Below, piece after piece: positions 1 through 12,400 of a stretch of DNA of 64,000 bases (position 1 is the stretch's first letter; each line of letters begins with the position of its first letter). Position numbers and translations under genes: made by a program. The notes under the pieces were generated by a model. That model was not told the origin of the DNA and made no database searches. It saw only the letters and a list, made by a program, of their open reading frames with translations. This DNA comes from Atrina japonica (lineage: Eukaryota > Mollusca > Bivalvia > Pterioida > Pinnidae): assembly GCA_030159075.1 (NCBI GenBank), contig BROG01000241.1, forward strand, positions 620,001-684,000. Reading direction: 5' to 3'.

Positions 1-3000
1 CCATTTTTGGTAACAAACTGCAAAAGCGAGAGAAAACTGATTTCCCAAAATTCATTTTCTCTATACAATGTATGTAACATATTGAAAACTGCAGTTTTTC
101 AAATATTTCTCTTGAATTTGTTTAACATTAGATTTTCATAAAATTTTCACCTGTAAATTCTAAATTGTTGATACATGTAGTTTCACTATTTGTTTTTTCA
201 TATAATCATCCATTAGAATAAATAGTTATTCTTTGGTAAAGTTTCAATTCACCTTTAGATTTCGAAAAGTGAATTTCCTTGTGTAACTATAGCAAATATG
301 TAACATTAAAATTTAAAATTCAAATTCAAGTATAAGCCATAATTTTTCCAAACTATAAACTAATTAAGTATGTGTAATTTTGTTGCAGAGAAAGTGCTTA
401 AAGTTGCCTATTTAGTAGTGTAAATTCTAAGAAAATCTACCAATAAAAAAAAAAATAGAAAAATTTTAAACAAGAGGCCCAAGTGGCCTGTAGGCACTCA
501 CCTGGTAATGCGTTTTGCAAATATTTTGGGAACTTATTTATTGCACAATAGTTTATGTGTACCTTTAACAGAATCTGGTTCTAATAGAAAAAGTATTAGA
601 AATAATGAAGGAGTGATGTCAGTAATTAATATGCAGTAAAACTGCATACTAGTATCAATAAAGCATTAAGGAGATCTTCCTGCAAAGAATTATAAACAAA
701 TATGAAATGTAACAAGTTCCTACATTAAATGATATTACACCTGATTATTACTGGTACCTCTAAAATCCCCAAAGGACAACTAACAACCATTAAACTCAAG
801 TGTAAAGGGCTAGGAAGGTGTAGATAAAATACAGAGAGTGTCTTAGCTCTTAGTTTTTCATCAGAAAACAATTTGATGCTTCATGTTGATTTATTTTTGA
901 AACAGATTAAGCACAGCATTCATGGCACAATTTTAGGTACATCTTGAGTTTCACTGCTGCAATAGACATGGGCATTTAATGTGAAACTGAACACGGAAAT
1001 TGACTCCAGTAATCAAATATCAAAGTCAGACTTAATTTATATGGTACAATCAATGACAACTTACGTCTACACTAATTTTCGTAACATTGTTCGCTGACTT
1101 AATAAGATTTCTAAGTTTCCAAAATGGTGACTTGACTTTAACTGCTGTAGTTAAAATGATTATGTGAGATTTTGACATGTAGTTCAAACAGAATATGTTA
1201 ACATGTGTTGGTGCTGTCTGAAAGAATTTTGAAATTTGGATCTTTATATACTTTTGGCAACCCTCATATACTGATACAAGTAAATCAACCCTGGAAAGAA
1301 TGGTGTTGAAGATGGTTCACACTGATGCTATTATAGCATGTCAACACAGTGGAGCAAAATGCCCATACTGCATTGCACATTAAACCATGAAGTCCCTCAC
1401 CTCTCCTCAGTGTAGGTTTGAGCCCCGCTGGAATCTAAGCTGATTTTGTGAGAAAGTTTGCCAGTTTACTTGTGGGAAGGCTGGTTGTCTCTTCCCTGGT
1501 ACATTGTAACAGGGTTCTTTGCTCCACCATTAAAAACTGGTCACCACCAAATTACTGAAAAACTATTGAGTGTGGCAAAAAATACCCATAAAAAACAAAG
1601 AAAAATGCCCTGGACCCACTTGCAGTAAGGATCAGTAAAATTATAAAAAAAACTCTTAGTTTATAGATTCTAAAACAACTGCCCATCTGCTCAAAGGACT
1701 ATATATGATAGGTTCTACATATCGCCTAAAGTTGAGATCAAGTAGTTTGACTTGCTCTCTTGACCCCAAAGGTCATTTCAAGGTCATGTTAAGTCAATGG
1801 AACTCCAGTGACTTAATGAACTTTTGTGTTAAGTCTGGTGAAAAATTATTTCGAGAAAATGAAGTTTATTCCACAGATAAATTTTATCTGGTGAAAAATA
1901 TATGTATATGTAAAATGTATTCCTTTAAAAATATAGTATAAAAAGAGAAAAAAAATTACTGTGAGCAGATTCGATCCCCTGACCTTTGAGTTCACAATAT
2001 GAAGTGCTTACAATTACGCTGCAATAACTTATATGCAACAATGGTGTAAAATGTTGAACAGTCTGATTTAAGACCCAACAAAAGAATGCAATCGCTAGTT
2101 GTATATCCTTACATTTTGTACTCGTAGGGCTTACTTTGGAAAACTAAAAAATGTACTAAAGACTTACCTCATAGATCTATACTCCTATTTTTTAAACAGT
2201 AATATTATTTCCTTAAAAAACTCAACGTATACACTTGATAAAAGTGTCGGTGATGCCCGAGTTCAGAGGTAACATTCTAAAAATAGATTCTGTGCAGTTG
2301 GCCTGTATTCGGCGATTGGGTAAAGAAATGCATTAGGGCCAAGCAACCAGGTCAGGCTAAATGTAAACTGACCTACATGTAGTAGTCAATTCATCATATT
2401 GTAAATCTATGATGGATAAAAACACTGATCCAAGTACAGTAGTATACGGGTTACCAGTTGGCAATGCGTAACCCAAAGTTAGGCCTATTCGATCTCTCAA
2501 AGAAGTAAGTTTACCGTAGATTCTACTATCTTTAGTGAAAAGTTGTCAAGCAGATCTATCAATAGAAAATTCGAAGAATGAAAGAAAAACAAAGCATTGT
2601 AGCCTAGCACTTTGCTTACAGTACTCAGTATTTTCCAGTTGGTATTAAGAATGTGATTGCCACAGCAATATGGAAACAGTGATACAAAGAGAAGAAACTA
2701 CCCACTGTAGCTATTTATAGCCTATGCAACAGCAGTGGGGTTTCCTGGTTTGTCAAGTATAGTTTGTTTCTGTTATGTATGGTCCTCGATGAAAATAAAT
2801 GAACGCCTTCAAAACAACCGGAAGTAAAGTTTTTAATTGGTATCATCAAATATGATTATCAAATATAAAAAATCTGTAATTTGAGTAAGTGATTTATGGA
2901 TTCTGAAAACTTAATGATAGAAAACCAGGCCTCCATTTTTTTGACATTAACAAAAACTGGACAAGAATGCTTTTGCTGAACTTTGATCCCCATGCATTAG

Positions 3001-3540
3001 ACATGAATCGATAAAACACAGTGTATGCCTAACTATTCATTTATTAGGTACAGTAGAACAACATATATCCTAACTGTCTCATTGTGACAGACAGCCAAAT
3101 AGGTAGGGAATATGGCTGAAGATCATGTAATATTTATAATATAAGGAATACCTGGAAATGTTCTGGTTATTTTGACCTTTTTATGACAGAAAACATATTC
3201 ATCCCATATTAAATTGGCCCTAAATCACCTCAGTGTCATGGATGGCATGTATGTCTGAGCATCAGTCATTTAGCTTGAATATTTCACTTCCAACTTAAAT
3301 TTGCCCTCTCATCTGAGGACAAAAATGTATGTAATATAGCCAGCAACAAGGTATAGTCGAACTTTGTGTTTAGATAGAAATCAGCATTTTTCCTGAGTAG
3401 AAGAGAAAGTAGCTGACAGCTTACATTGCATTTCATTAAAAAAGCAGACAGATTTTGTCAGCTGTTGGCTTCTGTTGATAGTGTGGGATGACATAATCAT
3501 ATATGAAAATGAAATTTTGACATTTTACCTGCTATCAAAA
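1..3540. other. Left flank, no exon supported
   Basis: AT-rich DNA without a convincing coding exon on either strand. It holds a SINE copy at 1384-1600. Near 471-520 there is a GGCC-rich palindromic motif (GAGGCCCAAGTGGCC) that looks like part of a dispersed repeat. A GAG|GTAAGT donor-like site lies on the minus strand near 2166-2171 but has no open exon of useful length behind it. The region could contain 3' exons of the minus-strand MEI1-like gene that I do not recognise. Confidence 0.5.
1384..1600 (+). mobile_element. tRNA-derived SINE, copy 1
   Basis: This copy shares its body with three others in the window (19132-19350, 20275-20470, 54145-54405). It shows the CCTCACCTCT segment, a B-box-like GGTTTGAGCCC at 1415-1425, the AAAGTTTGCCAGTTTACTTG core, and the tail ending TTGAGTGTGGC followed by an A-rich stretch. 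The A box is not clear, so the head is probably diverged or truncated. The family resembles molluscan SINEs; I cannot name the subfamily. Confidence 0.65.
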
Positions 3541-4016
3541 CTGTTTGTCTATATTTTACCTGCTACCAAAACTGTTTGTCTATATTTTACCGGCTACCAC
3601 AACGGTTTGTCTATATTTTACCTGCTACCAAAACTGTTTGTCTATATTTTACCGGCTACCACAACGGTTTGTCTATATTTTACCGGCTACCACAACGGTT
3701 TGTCTATATTTTACCTGCTACCACAACTGTTTGTCTATATTTTACCTGCTACCAAAACTGTTTGTCTATATTTTACCTGCTACCACAACTGTTTGTCTAT
3801 ATTTTACCTGCTACCAAAACTGTTTGTCTATATTTTACCTGCTACCAAAACTGTTTGTCTATATTTTACCTGCTACCAAAACTGTTTGTCTATATTTTAC
3901 CGGCTACCACAACTGTTTGTCTATATTTTACCTGCTACCACAACTGTTTGTCTATATTTTACCTGCTACCACAACTGTTTGTCCATATTTTACCTGCTAC
4001 CACAACGGTTTGTCTA
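3541..4016. repeat. 31-bp minisatellite, about 15 units
   Basis: Units of exactly 31 bp run from 3541 to 4005 and a partial unit follows. They vary only at a few positions (CTGTTTG/CGGTTTG, ACCTGC/ACCGGC, CAAAA/CACAA). Because 31 is not a multiple of 3, all three frames stay open and give look-alike ORFs with a 31-residue period; these are artefacts. Read on the minus strand most units hold GCAG|GTAAAATA, a good splice-donor match. Confidence 0.95.
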
Positions 4017-6292
4017 TAAAATGTTTATGAGGAAATTAATGCATACAGACATATATCAGCAGCTTACAGTATAAATTGTGTCAGGGAAGTTATGCAATTG
4101 ATGTAAGACAACATCAAAAAATCAAAAGTATGGAAGTAAGGAAGATGAAATGTGACATAAGATTACATAGATACAGAGGGTGCTGGTAAACTTAAAATAA
4201 TTTAAGATGTTTCCATTTGTTATTTAGTGTGCTGTTTGTCATATGCCATACACTTACATTTGTTAAGTTAATTTACTATCACATATAAAACATGACAATG
4301 ATGATGAATCTGAATCTACTATTAGTGATTCCTTTTGGCAATGGCATTCTCAACATTTCAATTTTATGAAGTTCTTAAAAAAATTATGAAAAAGAAGTGT
4401 TTCTGAAGAATCACAAGAAATAATAAGTGGGGAATTTGTACAATTCTTAAGTACCATTCCACTTACTGAAATGATTTACACCTTAAAGAAAATTAATCAA
4501 GTAATGGAATATCATAAAAATATGTAAAAGGAAAAACATGTCAAATGCATGAGATCAAATGACCATCATTAACAACCGAATCAAAGATGGAAATGCAGAA
4601 CTGAAAAGATGTCTTAAGACAGAATTCACACATATTACATTTATTTCACTTCATATCATTACTGTCACAATCATCCAACATCAAGCAAAATTATGAGTTA
4701 AAATAACTAGATAATGACTGTATACCTGGAAATTTTTGCTGCCGTTTAATTTTTGACATTTTTGTCCTTAGATGAGAGGGCGAATTTAAAATGAACACAA
4801 AATGTTAAAGTTAAATAATTGAAAAATTGACAAACATGCTATCCATGAGACAATTGTGATGTAGGGTGAATTTAAGAAGTGGTGAATATTTTCTCTGTTG
4901 TAAAATGGCGAAAAATAACCTAAAGTAAAAATTTCCAAATATTCTAGTATTCTATTAAATGTGGCTAGCATGTGATGTTAAACTCACTTGCATGAATTAT
5001 TGTTAGCAAATTCATATTTGGCCAAAAAAAAAACAAACCCACAAAAATTTAAACCAATGAAAGTAAATTATTTCACAGTATGAACACACATTTACTGATC
5101 TCTTATTTTATATGTGGCTATCATATGAAGATTAAACAGCATATGTCATTTCATAGGATCTTCATTATGGCTAAAATGTGATAAATTCATTTCTATTTTA
5201 TTTATGACTATCCTGTGAAATTAGATCTTCATTTCATGTTTGGCTATAATGTAAATATATACTCACTAATTCCTTGTTTCACAAGGGCTATCATCTAAAT
5301 GTATACTCACTAATTCCTTGTTTCATATAGCTATCATCTAAATATATACTCACTAATTCCTTGTTTCATATGGGCTATTATCTAAATGTTTACTTAGTAA
5401 TTCTGTTTCACAAGGGCTATCATCTAAATGTATACTCACTAATTCCTTGTTTCATATAGCTATCATCTAAATGTATACTCACTAATTCCTTGTTTAATAT
5501 AGCTATCATCTAAATGTATACTCACTAATTCTTTGTTTCATATAGCTATCAGCTAAATGTTTACTCACTAATTTCTTGTTTCATAAAGGCTATCATATGA
5601 ATACTCCCTAACTCTTTATTTCATTTCTGACTCATATATGTGTAAACTTAAAGGATCTTTATTTCAAACTTATATATCATTTTCCAGCAATTTCAAATGA
5701 TCTAAATAATTTATCATTTAAACATTTTAAACATTTATTCTGATAACATTACTTTGTGTGCATTTATCTTACCAAAAATGAAAAACAAAAAATGGACCTC
5801 ACTGAATTGTAAATAAAATTTGCTCACATTCAAATGTATCTTGATTGGTCATAAACCTGTCTTGTAAATTCTAGAGAAAATCAAAGTGCTGTAAATGTTT
5901 GCAGGTTATGGATGGACTAAGACAGGTGAGAAAGTAAAACATTACCTATCAAGACCAAGGATCGAAATTACTGTTTTTGCTGCAGGCTAAGTTAGCTTGT
6001 GGATTTTGGATATAAAAACCAGAAGCTAAAATGAAAACTCACAAGCTAAATTAAACTTTGAATAACTTTTTATGGTACAAAAGCTTTTTACTGTTATTTT
6101 GATGGGGAAAAAATGCTAACGATAAACAACCAGGAAATAAAATGATAAACACTCAGAAAACAATGGGGACAAAATAAGACATAGTTTGTAAGCCCATTCG
6201 GAAATTTTTATACTCCCAATTTTGGAATTTAACTTGATTTTTGCAAGTATTTCCAGCTTATTTGAACCCTGAAAATGGTATCTTATAATTAC
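4017..6292. other. Non-coding stretch with one minisatellite
   Basis: No exon is supported on either strand apart from the 43-bp tandem repeat described separately. The minus-strand gene whose last recognised exon is 6293-6493 must continue to the left, because that exon ends in mid-codon at a splice donor. The next exon was not recognised here. Confidence 0.5.
5235..5600. repeat. 43-bp minisatellite, about 8 units
   Basis: A tandem array of units of the form CTATCATCTAAATGTATACT followed by CACTAATTCCTTGTTTCATA, with small indels between units. On the minus strand each unit contains GTGAGTATA, a good match to a splice donor. Confidence 0.9.
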
Positions 6293-6493
6293 CTAGAACA
6301 TTTCTGATCAGACACTGGGATTTGGCTGTTGCGAGGAGATGCACTGCTTCTTGTGATACCTGATGCTGAATACTAACAGGTAGCTTTTCTACCCAGCATG
6401 CCTCTGGGATGTAAACAAAAATGAAAACCATAGCAGACTGTACTTCTTCATCAGGACATGACAAAGCATTGCTTAAGTAATGTAACAATGTTC
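6293..6493 (-). CDS. MEI1-like exon (most 3' recognised)
   Basis: The exon is 201 nt, flanked on the minus strand by acceptor TTTTACAG and donor CTAG|GTAATT. It starts with two bases that complete Gly (G|GA) and ends with one spare base. It encodes 66 residues including SNALSCPDEEVQSAMVFIF and ends SQCLIRNVLG. This is the segment most like MEI1. The next exon, at lower coordinates, was not found. Confidence 0.7.
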
Positions 6494-9400
6494 CTGTAAA
6501 ATCAAAATTTCCATTTTATTACATTTTGGTAGTGAAATAAATGTAAAAGGATTTATCAATTAAATATATTTGTTATTTATAAATGTTAATTTTCAGTGTG
6601 AAAATAGCACTCCATGCAAAATCAATGTAAACTGTGTTATTTTCACTTGGCCAATCAAAATACTTTTCACATAAGAAAAAGAAATCTAATCATCATCGGT
6701 CTTTTATAATTTTGTAAAATATTTTTATAAACACATAAATATCCTTACACTATTATGAATATGATCTATACTGGAATAATGACTGTCTCCCCCTTTCTTT
6801 ATCTATCTCTCACTCTTCCACCTTCTCCCCACTCTTTCATTCTCTTAATCACTCTTTCTAACTCTCTCCTCACTCTTTCACTCTCTCTACCCACTCTTTC
6901 ACTCTCTCTACCCAAATTTTCTCACTCTCTTTCTTTCACTCTCTTTCCCAACTCTTCTACTCTCTCTCCTCGCTCTTTTACACACACACACACTCTCTCT
7001 CACTCACACTCTCTCTCTCTCTCATCTACTTTCTTATTTTCATTCATTCTGGTGTTAAAGCTTAATTTGAACAATATGTAGAAACAATAGATACATAACA
7101 CTCAACTATAAAAAGTGATACCGATATTTATTTATCTAGCAAGGAGCCTTGAGGTGCCTTTTAGTTGGCTTATCTCTCATCTAAACATAATCTTATTAAC
7201 AAGCTATATGACTGTGAGCTGTTTACACAGTGAAAGTGCTTCATCATTTTGGCCTTCAGCTAGGTGCTTTTTCGTTTTATCCAAAAAGCGATCATTTTGA
7301 CCAGAACTACTTAAAATAAGTTTTATAAATCAACGGTTATGGAACTCTGATAAAACTTTTTATAACTTTACTTCCTTAATTAAACCAACCTGCATATCTA
7401 GCACTGCATCACTGGTGAACATTTTCATCAATAACCACACACAAAAATTGTCCTTACATCAACCACACATATAGTTTGTGTCCCTATTATGGAGGCATAA
7501 CTTATGGCAGGGCATATCTAATAGGGCGTGTCTCTATTGTGGAGGCATAACTTATGACAGGGCATATCTAATAGGGCATGTCTCTATTGTGGAGGCATAA
7601 CTTATGACAGGGCATATCTAATAGGGCTTGTCTCTATTGTGGAGGCATAACTTATGACAGGGCATATCTAATAGGGCATGTCTCTATCGTGGAGGAATAA
7701 CTTATGGCAGGGCATATCTAATAGGGCATGTCTCTATTGTGGAGGCATAACTTATGACAGGGCATATCTAATAGGGCTTGTCTCTATTGTGGAGGCATAA
7801 CTTATGACAGGGCATATCTAATAGGGCGTGTCTCTATCGAGGAGGAATATGAGGCAGGGCATATCTAACTTTGCACCACTAGTAAGCACTTACATCAGCA
7901 ACCATACATTATGTATGTGTCCCTACTGTTAGGAATAAGTTAAGACAGGGCATATCTAACATTACATCACTGGTGAGCATTTACATAAAAAACAAAATAA
8001 GTGTGTATCCCTACTGTGGGGGATAATTTAAGACCGCATATCTAACATAACATCACTGGTGAGCATTTATATAAAAAACACACACTGGGTGTGTCCTTAC
8101 TGTGGGGGCATAAGTTAAGACAATGCTTATCTAACATTACATCAAAAAACAATAATGATAAAACTTGTAAGTAGCACAGTTCAAGTGAGCTAAAATGTAA
8201 TTAAAATAATTTCTAATGATATAACGTTGTTGTGTTCAGTTTACCATGTTTTACACTAAGTACTTCAATCAGACCAGGTAGCATTTTCATCATCCGACCA
8301 AGAAACATGTACAGAGGCAACAACTTCCTGTGGTCCTGGCAACTTTCATACTGTATATAAAAAACAGAAAGCATTTTAATCTTGACCTTCAAGGCTAGAG
8401 TCCTACTCTTATCTATGACAGATGCTAGTGGTGGTCATTCATATTATCTCGAGATAGGGTGGTTAAAAACAATACCAAATATCATCATTTGAAGTCCAGC
8501 ATCATCCTGGTGTTTGTAAGACAAGTTATGTCAAGTATGGACTAATAGTCTGGATTGACCATCAGAAGTCTGGATTAGCCAGTCACTAGAAGTTTTGATT
8601 GGTCACCAGAAGTCTGGAATAGTCGAGAATAGAAGTATGGATTGACCACCAGCAGTCTGGATTAGCCAGTCACTAGAAGTTTTGATTGGTCACCAGAAGT
8701 CTGGATTACTCAGCCACTAGAAGTATGGATTGACCACCAGAAGTCTGGAGTTTGGATTTACAACCATAAGTCTGGATTAGCTAGCCACTAAAAGTTTGGA
8801 TTGACCACCAGAAATCTGGATTAGTCAGCCACTAGAAGTTTGGATTTACTACCAGAAATTTGGATTAGCCAGCCACTAGAAGTTTGGATTGACCACCAAA
8901 AATCTGGATTAGCCAGCCACCAGAAGTTTAGACTGACCACCAGTCATCTGGATTTGCCGGCCACTAGAAGTTTGGATTGACCACCAGAAGTCTGGATTAG
9001 TCCTAGAAGTTTGGTTTGCCAACAATAGTCTTCAACAGCCTAAAAAATCCTGGATTTACCACCACCAGTCTGGATTTGCCACTAAGTCTAAATTGACAAC
9101 CGGAAATCTGAATTAATCATTAGAACTCGATCTGGATTGACCATCAGAAATCTGGATTGGCACTTAAAATTCTAAGGATAGGATCCATTTTGGTCTGGGC
9201 ATTAACACATTACTTTGATTTTTGAAATGACATTAGCAACAATGAGGTGTGGAAAGTATAATGAAAATCATAAACTGTAAGGATTCCAACAGTGAAAGTT
9301 ATATCAGATCTTTCATTTTATTCATTTTAGCAAAACTGATTTATATTTTACCATTCAACTTATCACAATTTTATTCTATTCATCTTCAATAGCTTTATAA

Positions 9401-12400
9401 GTCTAGCTTACTGATATCAATTTAGAGAAAAGCACAACTCCTCAAAATAGACCACTGTTGCCATTTTAAAGGCATTTCAGTCCCATCTACTTGCTGTAAT
9501 CATGTAAATGTACATTAAAATCAGATACATGTAAACATTCCTTACTGTTGATATCAAAACTGTTATAATTATAACTTATTTCATCTGATCCATTTTATAA
9601 CAGAGACTAAATGTCTAGATGTCAGAAACAACATATGTTACCCTGGCATGCATTTCTGTGCATGTTGTACTTACATATGACTGTATTAGATCAACCACGG
9701 AACAAACTTGTTCTTCTGATCCTAGCTTAACCAACATCTTAAGACACACTACAACAAAAATTAAACAAAAGCAGTGAAATCTGAATACTGATAAAATTCA
9801 ACTTACTTTGGCTATTGAAACAAATGTAATATTCTGGTTGAAGTGTGTTTTGGGTCTTTCGGGGTATTTTTTGTTTGTTTTGGGTCTTTTGGGGTATTTT
9901 TTGTTTGTTTTGGGTCTTTTGGTGTATTTTTTGTTTGTTTTGGGTATTTTGGGGTATTTTTTTATTGGGTGATTTGGGTTATTTGGGGTATATTTTTCAT
10001 TTTGAGTGTTTTGGGAAAAATTGTGTACCACTTGTGAAAAAGGCTAAATTATTCATGACACTCGGAACTCTTTAAATTAACCCATGCAAAAAAAAATGTC
10101 GAATTATAGCCTGTTGAGCTATTTATATTGTTTAAAGCAATATGAGCTGTCATAGACAGAAATTTTATTTACAAATTTTATGCCATATTTTATCTTATAT
10201 GCATCCATAAGATATCTCCTGGTGGTTAAAAGAACAAATCCATGCATATTATTAGAAGAAACTTGTTAAACATAACTGGTTGTAAGTGTTAGTTTAAATC
10301 TGCTGTCACAAATTAACTTTTGGAATTTTTAAGAAGTTAAGGTCCTACGCATCACATGCATATCACAATTACATCAGAGAATGACTATATTACAAACCAG
10401 TATTTATTTCATGCTGAACAAGGATACTGCAAAGGCTGTACATAATATGCCTGTCATGGTTCAATGAGCAGTTTGTTACAAGGGAATATAATTGAATAAA
10501 TTTGAAAACCAGTAGATAATGTTAGCTTTTTAGCTCTGAAAAGTTTGAAAATCTATACAGAAAATCTGGTCTTATTGGCAATTTATTTTCGCTCAATGCC
10601 TTGGGAGCTGAGACCAACTCCCACCTCCACCTCCCCCACCAAAAAAAAAAATTACACAACGCAAAGAAAGAAAATAATCTGTAGTAGTTAAACATTGTGA
10701 AAATATAGTCTCACTAATGGATTCAATAGCATTACTTCCTGAAAACAGAGTCCTGCATAATCTTCTTTTTTTTACAATAATAAATTACTCAACTTAATAT
10801 TGAGCTGAAACTATTTCTGCAAATCTTCAAGGGGCCATAACTCAGTAAATAACTGGCAAAAAATTTTGGTTATCAAACTTGTCTGAGCTTTTTAAATAAA
10901 CCTTCTCATAAAATTTCAAATTAATATGTTGAAAATAATATTGAGCAGAAACTATTTTTGCAAATCTACAAGGGGCCATAACTCCGTAAATAATTGAGGA
11001 AAAATTTTGGTTATCGATCTTGTCCAAGCTATTATGGCAATAAATCTGCTCATAAAATTTCTAAATAATCCATTGAAAATTATTCAAATTATTGAGTGGA
11101 AACTGCGTCCGCCCACCTGCAAACGTGATAACATAATACTGCCTGTCTTTCGACAGGCATATAAATACTAAGTTTATGGGTTTAAATCACGATAGATTCA
11201 AATAATTTCGTGTTCAATGATGGTTTTAATTGTATTAAAGTGATTTAGGGATTATTAGTCAATTTCAAATTAATTGTCGTCTCTGAGTGCAGTCACGCTT
11301 AACTCTTCATATAATTAACATAAGTATGATTTAATGCAAAAATAAAATTTTGATCATATTATTTGACTATATCTGTCACATACTCCTTTGAAGTACTAGG
11401 CAGCAAGGCTACCATCTTGTCAGCATTTTTAAATATGTATGTTTACAAGTATGTACAAAAACTGAATTTCCTGATAGCATGTCCACTATCCTTTCAGTCC
11501 TTTGTTGACATTTTGCCTTAGTGTTTGGTTGAGTTGCAAAAGAGTTGAATCAAGTTTGTCAAGATTGTTGTAAAAGAATGACAGAGAAAATAATGAATAC
11601 TAAATATATACCTTCCATAGCAACAGATGCAAATGTTTGGTCATCAGCTTTCATGATGTCTGTAATGAAAATCATTAATATCTTTAGTTAGGTTCTAGAA
11701 TCAGTTAGTTTATACCCTATCATTTGTAGAGGACAACCAAATTAATGGAAGACTGTCACTGTATGCAGAGGCAACCCTTCTCATTTCTACAGAGGATTAC
11801 CAAATAAATGGAAGACTATCACTGTATGCAGATGTACCTTCTCATTTGTACAGAGGATTACCGAACAAATGGATGACTATCACTGTATGCAGAGGTACCC
11901 CTCTCATTTGTATAGAGGATTACCAAACAAATGGATGACTATCACTGTAGGCAGAGGTACCCCTCTCATTTGTATAGAGGATTACCAAACAAATGGATGA
12001 CTATCACTGTAGGCAGAGGTACCCCTCTCATTTGTATAGAGGATTACCGAACAAATGGATGACTATCACTGTAGGCAGAGGAACCCCTCTCATTTGTATA
12101 AAGGATTACCAAACAAATGGATGACTATCACTGTATGCAGAGGTACCCCTCTCATTTGTATAGAGGATTACCAAACAAATGGATGACTATCACTGTAAGC
12201 TGAACTTTCCCTCTCATTTGTAAGGAGGATTAACAAATCAATTGATGACTGTCACTGTATGAAGAGGTCCCCTTTCTCATTTGTAGAGGATTACCAAATA
12301 AGGCATAGTCTTCTGACCATGTGTGATTATCCAGTTTTAAGATATTACATTTTTGAAAATGGGCAATATTTATGAAAGATTGAGGAAGTTTGAGCAGACA

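Noticed and set aside
2166..2200. Strong minus-strand donor GAG|GTAAGT with AAATAG upstream, a possible tiny exon
   Set aside because: The exon would be about 17 nt with a weak acceptor, and nothing links it in phase to the exon at 6293-6493.
3475..4074. Three long overlapping plus-strand ORFs of 147-199 residues with a regular repeat
   Set aside because: They are the three frames of one 31-bp minisatellite; a period not divisible by 3 without stops gives the same peptide series in each frame. No splice sites, codon bias or homology.
9798..10075. Open frames on both strands with a 10-residue period
   Set aside because: They come from a 30-bp minisatellite of T/G-rich units. Both strands are open because the unit has no stops; there is no coding context.
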